Below, piece by piece: positions 47,601-58,335 of a stretch of 64,000 nt of DNA (positions are counted from its first letter, which is position 1; every line of letters begins with the position of its first letter). The DNA comes from Acinetobacter chengduensis (GTDB lineage: Bacteria > Pseudomonadota > Gammaproteobacteria > Pseudomonadales > Moraxellaceae), in NCBI RefSeq assembly GCF_003664645.1, contig NZ_RCHC01000018.1:1-64000 (forward strand). Direction: 5' to 3'. Position numbers and translations under genes: made by a program. The notes beneath the pieces were generated by a model. It was not told where the DNA came from and made no database searches. It saw only the letters and a list, made by a program, of their open reading frames with translations.

Positions 47601-48055
47601 TTGATCGAGTGAATACTGAATTACAGGAATTATTTCCAAAAGTCTTTAATGGTGGGGAAGCCAGCTTGAGCTTAGAAGACGGTTGGCAGTCTGGTGTTAA
47701 ATTAATGGCACGACCACCGGGCAAGCGCAATAGTTCACTGGCTTTGCTTTCGGGCGGTGAAAAAGCTTTAACTGCTTTGGCATTGGTGTTTGCTATATTT
47801 CGTTTAAACCCCGCACCATTTTGTGTATTGGATGAAGTTGATGCGCCTTTGGACGATGCCAATGTGGGAAGATTTTGTAATTTAGTAAAAGAACTTTCTG
47901 AACAAGTGCAATTCATTTACATTACACATAATAAACTGGCGATGACCATGGCAACTGATTTGCTCGGTGTGACCATGCCAGAACCGGGAACTTCTAAATT
48001 GGTGACAGTCGATTTAGAGCAAGCAAAAGAATACGGTTTAGTTGCGGAGTCATAG
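44603..48055 (+). CDS. smc: Chromosome segregation ATPase SMC
   Basis: 1150-residue SMC protein that entraps DNA with kleisin ScpA and ScpB (encoded at the window's right end). Walker A is in VVGPNGCGKSNVIDAIRW, the signature in LALLSGGEKALTALAL and Walker B in FCVLDEVDAPLDD. Two long Gln-rich coiled coils (about 170-500 and 655-1000) flank a hinge at about 515-640. The end overlaps no gene; zipA starts one base later. Confidence 0.97.
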   Translation: MRLSSLKLSGFKSFADNTTLHFKDSRTAVVGPNGCGKSNVIDAIRWVMGESSARQLRGGSMQDVIFTGTAKRKPVGVASVELRFENTYGKLGGAYNAYNELAVRRQVNRDGKSEYFLNGTKCRRRDITDIFLGTGLGPRSYAIIEQGMINRMVDAKPEEMRVFLEEAAGVSRYQARRRETNVHLEHTTQNLSRLEDIATELKSQLKTLQRQSETAVQYKTLEKQIRTIKIEVLSFQCEQSSRLQQEYTVQMNDLGEQFKLVRSELNTLEHDLASTSELFQRLIQQSTPLQTEWQQAEKKSAELKMTLEQKQSLFLQNSDSLVQLEQQKAQTKERLQLLELQLETLHQQQEDLNAQLAIQESQGQEKIQNLSDLKAQHSMAQQQFEQVKTQVEKQQQNKLQMLAQIEQLSKNISRLEQQKSTLQHQASQILNQAQQDELEQLEQNKQDIHEKYQLTEQQVVVFSTELEQLNVQQQQQKAQVQQLKSDIQVLLSEQKNLNQLLTKATPKQQADTVQLMQSLQLSALGKAHAGLIEKFLAKWLHAQVLTVTDTFQEGHARQLKAKADLPQIQLEHLTCLATWIDAPQYSLWQQVAVADDLNTALRYQSQLTAGQSILSLDGYHVGPDWVIGLDYDEDSQAGQGALSHRIRLDEISEQLLQLNVLLVQAEAKLTESVEQLKQAQQQLQATQTQLKQLQNDLQHADVAIVKVQSTAQAFALQKQQLSDQLIQVEAQLEEDAMQKDDLDIDLHALNMKLEQSLPQYKTLQYQLDELNQSLQQRQQSTQHAQQELELIRRQVLQANQQIELLEKDSVFLKAQRLQIQTQMEHAQQFVDPIQLELPILQSQYSEQAEITAKLQKTWTDWQLELNNVQNKQRELTEQRHSHQQQDEKLRTELEQKRLAWQSAQSDLQHYTEQLKEMNSEMLTGLKIDIVSHQQQLEKAQKQFEKLGAVNLAASAEYEEVSKRYEELSHQIEDLKKTVEQLQAAMKSIDQETRKLFMNTFDRVNTELQELFPKVFNGGEASLSLEDGWQSGVKLMARPPGKRNSSLALLSGGEKALTALALVFAIFRLNPAPFCVLDEVDAPLDDANVGRFCNLVKELSEQVQFIYITHNKLAMTMATDLLGVTMPEPGTSKLVTVDLEQAKEYGLVAES

Positions 48056-48056
48056 T

Positions 48057-48977
48057 ATGGAAATTACCACAATCCTTGGGATTGTTGTTGCAGTGGTTAT
48101 TATGCTACTGGGCATTCGATTATTGCTGAAAAAGCCAACAGAAGTAGCACCTTCGTTGGAAACGGATTTACATATTCATCCTGACTCGCAGCAACCTGTG
48201 ATTCCGCGTCATGTGCGGGAGCAATTGCAAACCGACCCAGAACTGCGTAAAGAGCCAGTATTATCAGAAGTTGAAGCACCAGCAGACGCTAAAGCAGAGC
48301 AGGCTGACCCCGTTGCAGAACCAATAGCAAATGAGTCGAGTGAACAAAAAGCTGAAGTTCAAACAGTTCGTGAAGTGACGGTAAGTACGGCAGTCATTGC
48401 TGAAGCAGTGAAAGCAGAAGAAAAATCGCCAGAGCTCAGCCTCAACCAAATTGAAAAAGCTGAAATTTCTGAGTTTGAAGACGAAAGCAATATTTTAGAT
48501 GCACATTTGCATGAGCAAAAGTTGGTCGATGAAGAAAGTGCGTTGGCAACAGCAGAAACCTATATTGCTTTAAATGTCTATCCAGACAGTCGTGCATTGT
48601 CGGGTGAAAAAACCCTAAAAGTACTCATGAAGTATGGTTTGCGTTTTGGTGAAATGGCATGTTTTCATCGTTATAGCGAAGATGATAGCAAGTTATTGTT
48701 CTCTGTATTACAAATTGGTAATGACGGTGCGGCAGCGGGTTTTGATTTAGAAACATTGTCTACTGAGCAAGTGAAAGGCTTAGCATTTTTCTTAGCATTG
48801 CCACATAGCGATGTACAAAATGCGTTTGACACGATGGACAGTATTTCTCGTCTGATTGCACGTGAAATTGCTGGAACTGTGTATGATCAAAATAATCAGG
48901 AATTTACCCCGCAACTACGTGAGCACTGGCGTCATCAGGCGATTGATTATCGTATAGGGCAAGCAGTAGAAGCTTAA
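48057..48977 (+). CDS. zipA: Cell division protein ZipA
   Basis: 306-residue inner-membrane protein linking FtsZ to the membrane at midcell. N-terminal helix EITTILGIVVAVVIMLLGIRLLL, then an acidic/Ala/Pro-rich linker (about 30-160), then the C-terminal FtsZ-binding domain (LNVYPDSRALSGEKTLKVLMKYGL and GLAFFLALPH). GGAG at 48046-48049 supports ATG 48057. Order smc-zipA-ligA is typical. Confidence 0.93.
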   Translation: MEITTILGIVVAVVIMLLGIRLLLKKPTEVAPSLETDLHIHPDSQQPVIPRHVREQLQTDPELRKEPVLSEVEAPADAKAEQADPVAEPIANESSEQKAEVQTVREVTVSTAVIAEAVKAEEKSPELSLNQIEKAEISEFEDESNILDAHLHEQKLVDEESALATAETYIALNVYPDSRALSGEKTLKVLMKYGLRFGEMACFHRYSEDDSKLLFSVLQIGNDGAAAGFDLETLSTEQVKGLAFFLALPHSDVQNAFDTMDSISRLIAREIAGTVYDQNNQEFTPQLREHWRHQAIDYRIGQAVEA

Positions 48978-49032
48978 GATTTGCAACAGCCTGCACTGAT
49001 TTTTATAATGTAGGCCAGTGATAGAATGTTTT

Positions 49033-51107
<2,075 letters not shown>

Positions 51108-51121
51108 AAGATAAAAGCCAT

Positions 51122-51149
51122 AAAAAACCGCCTCAGGGCGGTTTTTTAT
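51122..51149. terminator. Bidirectional terminator after ligA
   Basis: 11-bp stem AAAAAACCGCC (51122-51132) with GGCGGTTTTTT (51137-51147), tetraloop TCAG, between convergent genes. Confidence 0.88.
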
Positions 51150-51159
51150 GCGGTGTTAT

Positions 51160-52221
51160 TTAAGGGATATATTTTTTGACCACACCATCATCAAGCAATT
51201 GTTGGAAATGTTCAACTAGACTGGCCTCAATATTGCGGTAGTGAATGCCTAATTCTTTTTTGCTTTTATCGGCATTAAAATAAATGGGGTAACCCATATT
51301 GAGCTCAACAAAAGATTTAGAGAAACCCGCCAAAGGACCAAAGAGTTTAAAGGCAGCTTTGGGCAATTGGTTACGTGGAAACGGAAATTTAGGGCCAAAA
51401 TGGCGCCGTAAAATTTGTCCCATTTCGAGTAGGCTGAGTGTGCCACCACTAATAATATAACGGCCTTCTGCATTTGGGTTGAAGGCTGCTTCTAAGTGCG
51501 CATCTGCTACATCGCGCACATCAACAATGCCGTTCCACATAGGCGGTACGCCTGCAAGCGTCATGCCATTGGCAAATTGCTCGAGCACTTCAACGCTACC
51601 TGACTTTGTCATGGCTGTTAGTGACGGGCCAAGCACCAAAGCTGGATTCACACAGACCAAGCTCCAGCGATTTTGTGCCTTTTGCATCTCCCAAGCTTTA
51701 CGTTCTGCCATGACTTTTGAATATGGATAAGGCTGATGTGTCTCGGAGCTGGTGGTGTTCCAGTGCGATTCATCAAATTGGTTATGCGCAGTATGCTGAA
51801 TGTCTATTGCATCGCCATAGGTAGAGGCAATGCTTGAAGTCACTACCACACGTCTAACGCTGTCTGTGCGATTGACACTGTTTAACACATTTTCGGTGCC
51901 TATTATTGCGGGCTCAATAATGTCCTTCACGGCATCTTTATAGTTAGTGACTAAAAATGGCGAAGCCATGTGAATAACAATTTCACAGCCTTGCATGGCT
52001 GTGTCAAAGGAATTCGCTTCAAGTAAGTTGGCTTGGAACAGTTGCAGTGAACCTGAGCTTTGTGCCGCAATTTTTTCTAAATGGGCAAAACTCTTTTTCT
52101 TATTTAGATCTCGAACAGTGGTATGTACGGTGTGTCCTTTTTCGAGCAATTGTTTAATGACCCAGCTGGCAATATAACCAGTGGCGCCTGTAACAAGTAT
52201 CGGTGCTGTCTTGGTATTCAT
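51160..52221 (-). CDS. Extended SDR oxidoreductase (dihydroflavonol-reductase-like)
   Basis: 353-residue NAD(P)-dependent extended short-chain dehydrogenase. Cofactor motif VTGATGYIASWVIKQLLEKG, HMASPF, catalytic YPYSKVMAER (Tyr-x3-Lys) and NPALVLGPSL are all present. Substrate is unknown; these proteins are often called dihydroflavonol-4-reductase-like from sequence alone. It has no operon partner. Confidence 0.88.
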   Translation of the reverse strand: MNTKTAPILVTGATGYIASWVIKQLLEKGHTVHTTVRDLNKKKSFAHLEKIAAQSSGSLQLFQANLLEANSFDTAMQGCEIVIHMASPFLVTNYKDAVKDIIEPAIIGTENVLNSVNRTDSVRRVVVTSSIASTYGDAIDIQHTAHNQFDESHWNTTSSETHQPYPYSKVMAERKAWEMQKAQNRWSLVCVNPALVLGPSLTAMTKSGSVEVLEQFANGMTLAGVPPMWNGIVDVRDVADAHLEAAFNPNAEGRYIISGGTLSLLEMGQILRRHFGPKFPFPRNQLPKAAFKLFGPLAGFSKSFVELNMGYPIYFNADKSKKELGIHYRNIEASLVEHFQQLLDDGVVKKYIP

Positions 52222-52463
52222 GTTCTTCGACTTTAATTGGCTTATTTTTTATCATATTGAGAATATTGAGTGTTGTCTTTGATTAATTTGAAAATATATA
52301 TTTTTAAAAAGGCGAAGATGGGATGAATGTGGGATAGATGCATATTATTATGGACGCAAAATTTCATAAATAAATGGATAAAGATTCAGATCTAACTTGT
52401 GCGCTTTAATTTAAGGCCTAGATCTTAGGTCGAGGCTTCTTCATTTGTATAACCTCCATTATG

Positions 52464-52778
52464 TTAAATGAGTTCAGTCATTGCGATAATAATATCCTCT
52501 TCATTGAAAAGATAACCATCTGGAATTCCTATTAAGTCTATTCCACCAAGAAATTCTATGCCTTTCCATACCTTATCTTTTTTTTCATTAGGTATTAGAG
52601 TTAATGAATCATTATCTGATGCTGATATTACTGAAAAAGCCCATACACTTGCTTCCTCTCGAGTCATTCGATTTTGACGTACGTCCTCAAATACTGATCT
52701 CACTTGATCTAATGTCACTTCCATATAATCAACATTCCAAAATGTATGGTTATTTTTTAATTTACCTAAAATTAACAT
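52464..52778 (-). CDS. Small protein of unknown function
   Basis: 104-residue acidic cytoplasmic protein I do not recognise. No signal peptide, membrane segment, or Cys. The MTREEASVWAF region and a mixed alpha/beta pattern resemble small immunity proteins of toxin systems in general look only. AAGG precedes the ATG at 52778; ATG 52724 is an alternative start. It lies alone in an A/T-rich pocket between an SDR gene and rlmF, with no toxin gene adjacent, which suggests an accessory insertion. Confidence 0.65.
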   Translation of the reverse strand: MLILGKLKNNHTFWNVDYMEVTLDQVRSVFEDVRQNRMTREEASVWAFSVISASDNDSLTLIPNEKKDKVWKGIEFLGGIDLIGIPDGYLFNEEDIIIAMTELI

Positions 52779-53133
52779 AATACGTTACCTTATACGAAAT
52801 GCTATTTTTTATTCCATATAAATCATTGTTTTATGCTGGTGTGAAAAGTTCAATTATCACCGATTCGGCTTTTTTGTTGATTCTTCATATTCCGCGATTA
52901 TTATTTAATCAATGTTCCACGGTTTTTTTTAATGAGATTTAATGCTAGAGCGAACAAAAATGCCCAGATAAAATAAGAATAGACTTCTAAGTGGTTATTG
53001 CTTTTGCAGATAGATAAAGAAAAGGATTAGGGCGTCATTGAGCGTTAAATTCACGTACAATATCGATTAATTTGCAGGTATCAATCCTGCTTTATCAGAT
53101 GATTCTGTTCTCCCGTTGATTATTGGCATACAC
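52779..53133. other. A/T-rich intergenic region before rlmF
   Basis: No gene, repeat or RNA is recognisable in this stretch. It presumably carries the promoters of the unknown gene (minus) and rlmF (plus). Confidence 0.4.
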
Positions 53134-54108
53134 ATGGCGCAAGCAAAGAAATCTTTTCCGCAGCAAAAATCGGAATTACATGCACGAAATCTGCATCGCA
53201 GTCGTTACGATTTTCCTCAGCTCATCAAGAGTTGTCCGGAACTTGCACCTTTTGTCAGCCCAAATAAATATAACGATTTATCGGTAGACTTTTCTGATCC
53301 AAATGCTGTGAAGATGCTGAATAAAGCATTGCTCAAGCACTTTTATGGGATTCAATATTGGGATATTCCAAAAGATTTTCTTTGCCCGCCTATTCCAGGT
53401 CGAGCAGACTATATCCACTATTTGGCTGACTTGTTAAGTGCCAACAATAAGGGGCAGATTCCAACAGGACATGCTGTTCAAGTCTTAGATATTGGGGTGG
53501 GCGCGAACTGTATTTATCCAATCATTGGTCATCGGAGCTATGGTTGGAAATTTGTCGGCTCAGACATTCATTCTGCATCGGTTAAAAGTGCTCAATTTAT
53601 TGTGGAGGCAAATCTGAATCTGCGTAAAGGGATTCAGATTCGATTACAGAAGAACTCAAGCCATATTTTTAAAGGCATGATCAAATCCACAGATCGTTTT
53701 GATTTGACCATGTGTAATCCGCCATTTCATGCCTCACAAGATGAAGCAAACGCGACGGCCACTCTAAAGTTAAGAAAATTGGGTAAGTCGGTTGATCGCA
53801 CCAAGGTCGTTTTAAACTTTGGCGGTCAAAAAAATGAACTCTGGTGTAATGGTGGTGAAGAACGCTTTGTCTGCCAAATGGTACAAGAGAGCATACAGTT
53901 TGCTGAGCAATGCCTTTGGTTTAGCACGCTAGTTTCCAAGAAAACAACATTGCCAGTGCTCTTAAATGCTTTAGCGAAGAGCGGAGCGGTGGATGTGAAA
54001 ACCATTAAAATGACGCAGGGACAAAAAGAAAGCCGTTTTGTCGCGTGGACTTTTTTAGATTCAGCACAACAGCAAGCGTGGAAGAATGCGCGTTGGACTA
54101 CAGCTTAA
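53134..54108 (+). CDS. rlmF: 23S rRNA (adenine1618-N6)-methyltransferase RlmF
   Basis: 324-residue SAM-dependent methyltransferase. N-terminal [16 protein letters not shown] and [20 protein letters not shown] are RlmF-specific, the SAM site is [13 protein letters not shown] and the N6-adenine catalytic motif is NPPF ([15 protein letters not shown]). The ATG 53134 gives the standard N-terminus; an upstream in-frame start would add six residues. Confidence 0.93.
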   Translation: MAQAKKSFPQQKSELHARNLHRSRYDFPQLIKSCPELAPFVSPNKYNDLSVDFSDPNAVKMLNKALLKHFYGIQYWDIPKDFLCPPIPGRADYIHYLADLLSANNKGQIPTGHAVQVLDIGVGANCIYPIIGHRSYGWKFVGSDIHSASVKSAQFIVEANLNLRKGIQIRLQKNSSHIFKGMIKSTDRFDLTMCNPPFHASQDEANATATLKLRKLGKSVDRTKVVLNFGGQKNELWCNGGEERFVCQMVQESIQFAEQCLWFSTLVSKKTTLPVLLNALAKSGAVDVKTIKMTQGQKESRFVAWTFLDSAQQQAWKNARWTTA

Positions 54109-54480
54109 GCTTGTCTTCGCTGAAAATATTCGCCTTGTCTTTGAATGTAATGCAGAAGCATGAGTACAGTGCTATCTGTATATAAATCCAACAACTCAAG
54201 CGTGGTATGTTGAATCAATCAGGTGGCGTTGGTGCTAAATAAGAAGCATTGTGAATAGTTACAAAATTAATCAGAACTTATTTTTTGAGCAATTGAGTCG
54301 TAGAGCGTATTGAATATTACACAAGCTCTTATTTTTTATGTAAAAATTAGTTTGAATTGAACTGTAAATGCGTATGTTTATCATTTAAATTATATAAAAA
54401 TCATAAACTTACACATTTTTGTTTTTGCAAAGGCAAGCAAACTTGTCCATAATATTTGAAAAGGGTATGGAGTTTATAAA
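54109..54480. other. Intergenic region upstream of bfr
   Basis: 370 bp of A/T-rich DNA with no supported gene. No clear Fur box or OxyR site seen. The bfr ribosome site ATGGAG is at 54466-54471. Confidence 0.4.
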
Positions 54481-54945
54481 ATGCGTGGCAATCCAGAAGT
54501 CGTAGACTACTTAAATATGTTGATCGGTGGCGAACTGGCTGCTCGTGATCAATACCTGATTCATTCGCGTATGTATGAAGATTGGGGCTTAAGCAAAATT
54601 TTTGAGCGTATCGATCATGAAATGCAAGAAGAAGCACAACATGCAGATGCGATCATCCGCCGTGTATTGTTTCTTGAAGGCACGCCAAACATGAAGCAAG
54701 ATGATTTAGAGATCGGTACAGATGTCATTTCTTGTTTAAAGGCTGATTTAGCACTTGAATATGCAGTACGTGAAAAACTCGCAAAAGGCGTAAAGCTGTG
54801 CGAAGAAAAAGGCGATTACATTACACGTGATATGCTCCGCCAGCAAATGTCAGATACTGAAGAAGATCATACCTATTGGTTGGAAAAACAATTGCGTTTA
54901 ATCCAATTGATTGGTCTGCAAAACTATATTCAGTCGCAAATGTAA
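54481..54945 (+). CDS. bfr: Bacterioferritin, subunit type lacking the haem-ligand Met
   Basis: 154-residue four-helix iron-storage subunit forming a 24-mer shell. Ferroxidase-centre residues are present: Glu18, Glu51, His54, Glu93 region, and Glu127/His130 in [11 protein letters not shown]. Position 52, Met in E. coli Bfr and the axial haem ligand, is Ala here ([11 protein letters not shown]), matching the haem-free subunit type (like P. aeruginosa FtnA/BfrA). A second haem-binding subunit is expected elsewhere in the genome. Confidence 0.92.
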   Translation: MRGNPEVVDYLNMLIGGELAARDQYLIHSRMYEDWGLSKIFERIDHEMQEEAQHADAIIRRVLFLEGTPNMKQDDLEIGTDVISCLKADLALEYAVREKLAKGVKLCEEKGDYITRDMLRQQMSDTEEDHTYWLEKQLRLIQLIGLQNYIQSQM

Positions 54946-54956
54946 GATGACTTCAT

Positions 54957-54992
54957 CAACGCCTTCTCCTTAAGGAAGATGTTGGGATGAGG
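54957..54992. repeat. REP-like palindrome after bfr
   Basis: CCTTCTCCTTAAGGAAG followed by a G-rich arm (TTGGGATGAGG). Same layout as 7446-7480. Confidence 0.45.
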
Positions 54993-54998
54993 TGGAAT

Positions 54999-55033
54999 AA
55001 AAGCCTTTAGTTAAGTGCTAAAGGCTTTTTTGT
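54999..55033. terminator. Bidirectional terminator between bfr and prxQ-like gene
   Basis: 12-bp stem AAAAGCCTTTAG (54999-55010) with CTAAAGGCTTTT (55018-55029), T-run after. Confidence 0.85.
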
Positions 55034-55065
55034 TACCTGTGGTTTTGTGTAGCAATAATTTATTC

Positions 55066-55629
55066 TTATTTCTTAGAAATTTTTTGAATGTCTGACAACA
55101 CTTGAGTGGCATGTGTTTGAGTATTTACACTGCTGTAGTGATAAACCACTGTACCGCTGGGATCAATTAAGAAGGTTTCCCTTTTTGCGATTTTAATAAT
55201 GCCTAAATTACGAACAATGCCAAATTGATTGGCCAGTTGATGATCATTGTCCGCTAGAATCGGAAAATTTAGCCCTAACTTTTGAGAAAATTTCTGATGA
55301 GAAGCAACATCATCTAAGCTTACGCCAAGTACAACGGCGTTATTTTTTAAAAATTGTGGATACAAGCTCTTAAATTGATTGGCTTCTTGAGTACAGCCGG
55401 GTGAATCATCTTTAGGATAAAAATATAAAACCAGCCATTTTCCTTTGTACTGGCTCAGTTCATGCCATTTGTTGTTTTGATCTTGTAGTTTAAAGGCAGG
55501 TGCAGGTTTTCCCACCCACTGTTTTTGGTCCGCTGCGCTCAATAGAGGATTTTCAGCATGCGTGCTCACAGAGAGGAAGGTACTGCATACGGTGACTAAG
55601 CTCAAAAAAAACGGCTGGAGAATATGCAT
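55066..55629 (-). CDS. Exported one-Cys peroxiredoxin, PrxQ/BCP family
   Basis: 187-residue thiol peroxidase. An N-terminal Sec signal (ILQPFFLSLVTVCSTFLSVSTHA, residues 3-25) puts it in the periplasm, unlike cytoplasmic Bcp. The thioredoxin fold contains YFYPKDDSPGCTQEANQF: the peroxidatic Cys is present but the residue five positions later, Cys in E. coli Bcp, is Asn, so it should work as a one-Cys enzyme needing an external reductant. Lies convergent with bfr. Confidence 0.88.
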   Translation of the reverse strand: MHILQPFFLSLVTVCSTFLSVSTHAENPLLSAADQKQWVGKPAPAFKLQDQNNKWHELSQYKGKWLVLYFYPKDDSPGCTQEANQFKSLYPQFLKNNAVVLGVSLDDVASHQKFSQKLGLNFPILADNDHQLANQFGIVRNLGIIKIAKRETFLIDPSGTVVYHYSSVNTQTHATQVLSDIQKISKK

Positions 55630-55761
55630 ATACAGCGTACCTAGTATGGATGTATTTTGATCTTAGCAAATTTTAAAGCGAACTGCGTGCAGATCATTGG
55701 CCATTATCTTATTCATGCATACACTGAACAGATAAATAGCTTAAGAATAAAGGTAGTACAA

Positions 55762-56091
55762 ATGACGGATGTAGGTGCAGTACTGATAGAATTAAAGCCA
55801 CACGTCATGGAGAATGTAGACGCATGGAAAGCAGAGCTAAATCTGCGTCAAGCAGAAGCTAAAGAAACATTAAAGGCTGAGGGTGTATATGTTGAATCTT
55901 GGTTTCATGTCCCACTTGAAGGCAAAGATTATTTAATCGCGTATATGCGTGCAGCGGATATTGCTCGAGCACAGCAGATTGGGCGCGAAAGCCAATTTCC
56001 AATTGATGCAGTCCATAAAAAATTTAAGACGAATTGGAATCGTGTTATTCCTACATCGTTATTGGTTGATTTAGAGCAACCCTTTGAATGA
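55762..56091 (+). CDS. DUF6176-like protein
   Basis: 109-residue cytoplasmic protein with a ferredoxin-like pattern: VLIELKPHVMENVDAWKAEL, AEGVYVESWFHVPLEGKDYLIAYMRA. Matches my recollection of DUF6176; function unknown. The frame is open further upstream to 55657, but AAAGG at 55749-55753 fits the ATG at 55762. Confidence 0.75.
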   Translation: MTDVGAVLIELKPHVMENVDAWKAELNLRQAEAKETLKAEGVYVESWFHVPLEGKDYLIAYMRAADIARAQQIGRESQFPIDAVHKKFKTNWNRVIPTSLLVDLEQPFE

Positions 56092-56214
56092 ATAATAGTG
56101 GTGAAGGCTATAATGCTATTGAGCTGAACCCTAAGCTACTGTTGTTTTTGGATAGGGTAAAAATTAAATCAACATTCTATACTGTGTCATCGTTTATCAA
56201 TTTTCGAGTTTGCA

Positions 56215-56946
56215 TTGAATCAGCGTATTTTACTTATTACGGGTTGGGGCGGTGGTACTCAACTTCTTCAGCCTTTACAACAAGCTTTAATCCAGCAAGG
56301 CCACGATGTTGAGCTGATCAACATTTTTAATGCACTCGATCCAATTGTATTGCAACAATATACCGAAAAAGCCCGTGCATTTGATGTCATTTGCGGTTGG
56401 TCTTTGGGGGGGCAACTGGCGACTATTTTAGTAGACCAAGTCGCGCAACATTTTGCTGAGCATAAGGTGCTGATCACACTCGGATCAAATCCATGTTTTG
56501 TGGCGAATGCTGAGTGGTCAACCGCAATGGATCAGCCTACATTTCAAAGTTTTAAACACTCCTTTAAGCAAGATGCAATTTCAACCTTAAAAAAATTCGG
56601 TTTTATGGTTTGTCAGGGTGTGGCAAACACCAAGCAAGATTTCTTAACTTTGCAAAGTTTAATTCGAGCTCAAAATTTAGATACCTTAAGCAAGGGTCTT
56701 CATTGTTTGGAACAATTAAATAATGTCAGTATCTTGAAGAATTATACAGGCTATCAGTTTCATCTATTTGCAAAACAAGATTTTTTAGTTAGTTACAAAG
56801 TTGAGCATAATTTGCGTAAATTTGCTGGAGAATTTTTTAAGACTGAACTGGTAAGTGGCTCTCATGGCTTTCCATTATTTGAATTTGAATCTATAAGTTG
56901 CAAAATCTGCCAATATTTACTGCAAATAACCCAAACAAATAGATAA
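56215..56946 (+). CDS. BioH/BioG-like alpha/beta hydrolase of the biotin locus
   Basis: 243-residue hydrolase with BioH-like landmarks: LLITGWGGGTQLLQPL near the N-terminus and the nucleophile motif GWSLGGQLA (GWSLGG as in E. coli BioH). Triad partners are candidates: Asp in AKQDFLVS and His in GSHGFPLFEF. It precedes bioA-F-C-D and could remove the methyl ester from pimeloyl-ACP, the step needing a BioC partner. Start is TTG 56215 with a weak ribosome site. It could also be an unrelated hydrolase; moderately sure. Confidence 0.7.
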   Translation: MNQRILLITGWGGGTQLLQPLQQALIQQGHDVELINIFNALDPIVLQQYTEKARAFDVICGWSLGGQLATILVDQVAQHFAEHKVLITLGSNPCFVANAEWSTAMDQPTFQSFKHSFKQDAISTLKKFGFMVCQGVANTKQDFLTLQSLIRAQNLDTLSKGLHCLEQLNNVSILKNYTGYQFHLFAKQDFLVSYKVEHNLRKFAGEFFKTELVSGSHGFPLFEFESISCKICQYLLQITQTNR

Positions 56947-57030
56947 CTGGTCTATCTCGCAATTTATTTTTGACTCCTGTAGGTTTAACATGCAAAAAAA
57001 TGCAATGTAGCCTTAGGCGTGGAGTAATGG

Positions 57031-58335
57031 ATGACCGAATTAACCGATCTAGAGTTTGATCAGCAACACATTTGGCATCCTTATACGTCTATGACCCAGC
57101 CGTTGCCAGCATTTAAAGTCAAAAAAGCTTATGGTGCGACTATTGAGCTGGAAGATGGACGCCAACTCATTGATGGTATGTCGTCTTGGTGGTGTGCGAT
57201 TCATGGTTATAACCATCCTGAATTGAATCAGGCAGTAACGGATCAGTTACAGCAAATGTCTCATATTATGTTTGGTGGTCTAACGCATGATCCAGCCATC
57301 CAATTGGCTAAAATTCTACTTAAAATTACACCGCCGAGCTTAGATAAAATTTTTTATGCAGATTCGGGTTCTGTCGCAGTGGAAGTGGCATTAAAAATGG
57401 CCGTGCAATACTGGTCATCGCTCGGTGAAACTCAAAAGACCAACTTTGTGACACCGCGTTCGGGCTATCACGGCGATACATGGAATGCCATGTCGGTCTG
57501 TGATCCTGTAACAGGGATGCATCAAATTTTTGGCTCAAGTTTGCCAAACCGTATTTTTGTGCCAGCACCACAAATTGGCTTTTATGAGGCATGGGATCAA
57601 AGCGATATTGCAGTGCTTGAACAGACATTAGCTACACAACATACGCAAATTGCAGGCCTCATCTTAGAGCCGATCGTGCAAGGTGCAGGAGGCATGCGGT
57701 TTTATCATCCTGAATATTTGCGTCAAGCCAAGTTGCTGTGCGAAAAATATCAAGTTCTGCTGATTTTTGATGAAATTGCCACTGGTTTTGGTCGAACTGG
57801 CAAGCTGTTTGCATGGGAATGGGCAAATGTCGAACCCGACATTATGTGCATCGGCAAAGGCTTAACGGGGGGCTATATGACGCTATCTGCAACACTGACC
57901 ACTACGACGGTCGCAGAAACCATTAGTCGGGGTGAGGCGGGTGTATTTATGCATGGCCCAACCTTTATGGCTAATCCCTTAGCCTGTGCTGTCGCAGTAA
58001 AAAGTACTGAGCTTTTATTAGCACAAGATTGGCAGAGCAAAATTGAATTTATTGCTCAGCAGTTAAGGGTTCATTTACAGCCATTAAGTCAGTACTCACA
58101 TGTGCGAGATGTACGTGTATTAGGGGCGATAGGTGTGGTTGAGCTGACCATCAACGTTGATATGAAAACCTTACAGCAAGAATTTGTGCAACGTGGAGTT
58201 TGGGTTCGACCATTTGGAAAACTGGTTTATGTGATGCCACCCTATGTAATTTCAGCGCTTGAGCTAAAAACCTTATTACAACAAGTAGTTGAGGTTGTCG
58301 CTGGTATGCAACAGCATACGGAGCAGAGCGCGTGA
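57031..58335 (+). CDS. bioA: Adenosylmethionine-8-amino-7-oxononanoate aminotransferase
   Basis: PLP enzyme making 7,8-diaminopelargonate. 434 residues: [30 protein letters not shown]-like [27 protein letters not shown], and the Schiff-base Lys in [26 protein letters not shown] is BioA-specific. GGAG at 57021 precedes the ATG. First gene of bioA-F-C-D. Confidence 0.96.
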   Translation: MTELTDLEFDQQHIWHPYTSMTQPLPAFKVKKAYGATIELEDGRQLIDGMSSWWCAIHGYNHPELNQAVTDQLQQMSHIMFGGLTHDPAIQLAKILLKITPPSLDKIFYADSGSVAVEVALKMAVQYWSSLGETQKTNFVTPRSGYHGDTWNAMSVCDPVTGMHQIFGSSLPNRIFVPAPQIGFYEAWDQSDIAVLEQTLATQHTQIAGLILEPIVQGAGGMRFYHPEYLRQAKLLCEKYQVLLIFDEIATGFGRTGKLFAWEWANVEPDIMCIGKGLTGGYMTLSATLTTTTVAETISRGEAGVFMHGPTFMANPLACAVAVKSTELLLAQDWQSKIEFIAQQLRVHLQPLSQYSHVRDVRVLGAIGVVELTINVDMKTLQQEFVQRGVWVRPFGKLVYVMPPYVISALELKTLLQQVVEVVAGMQQHTEQSA

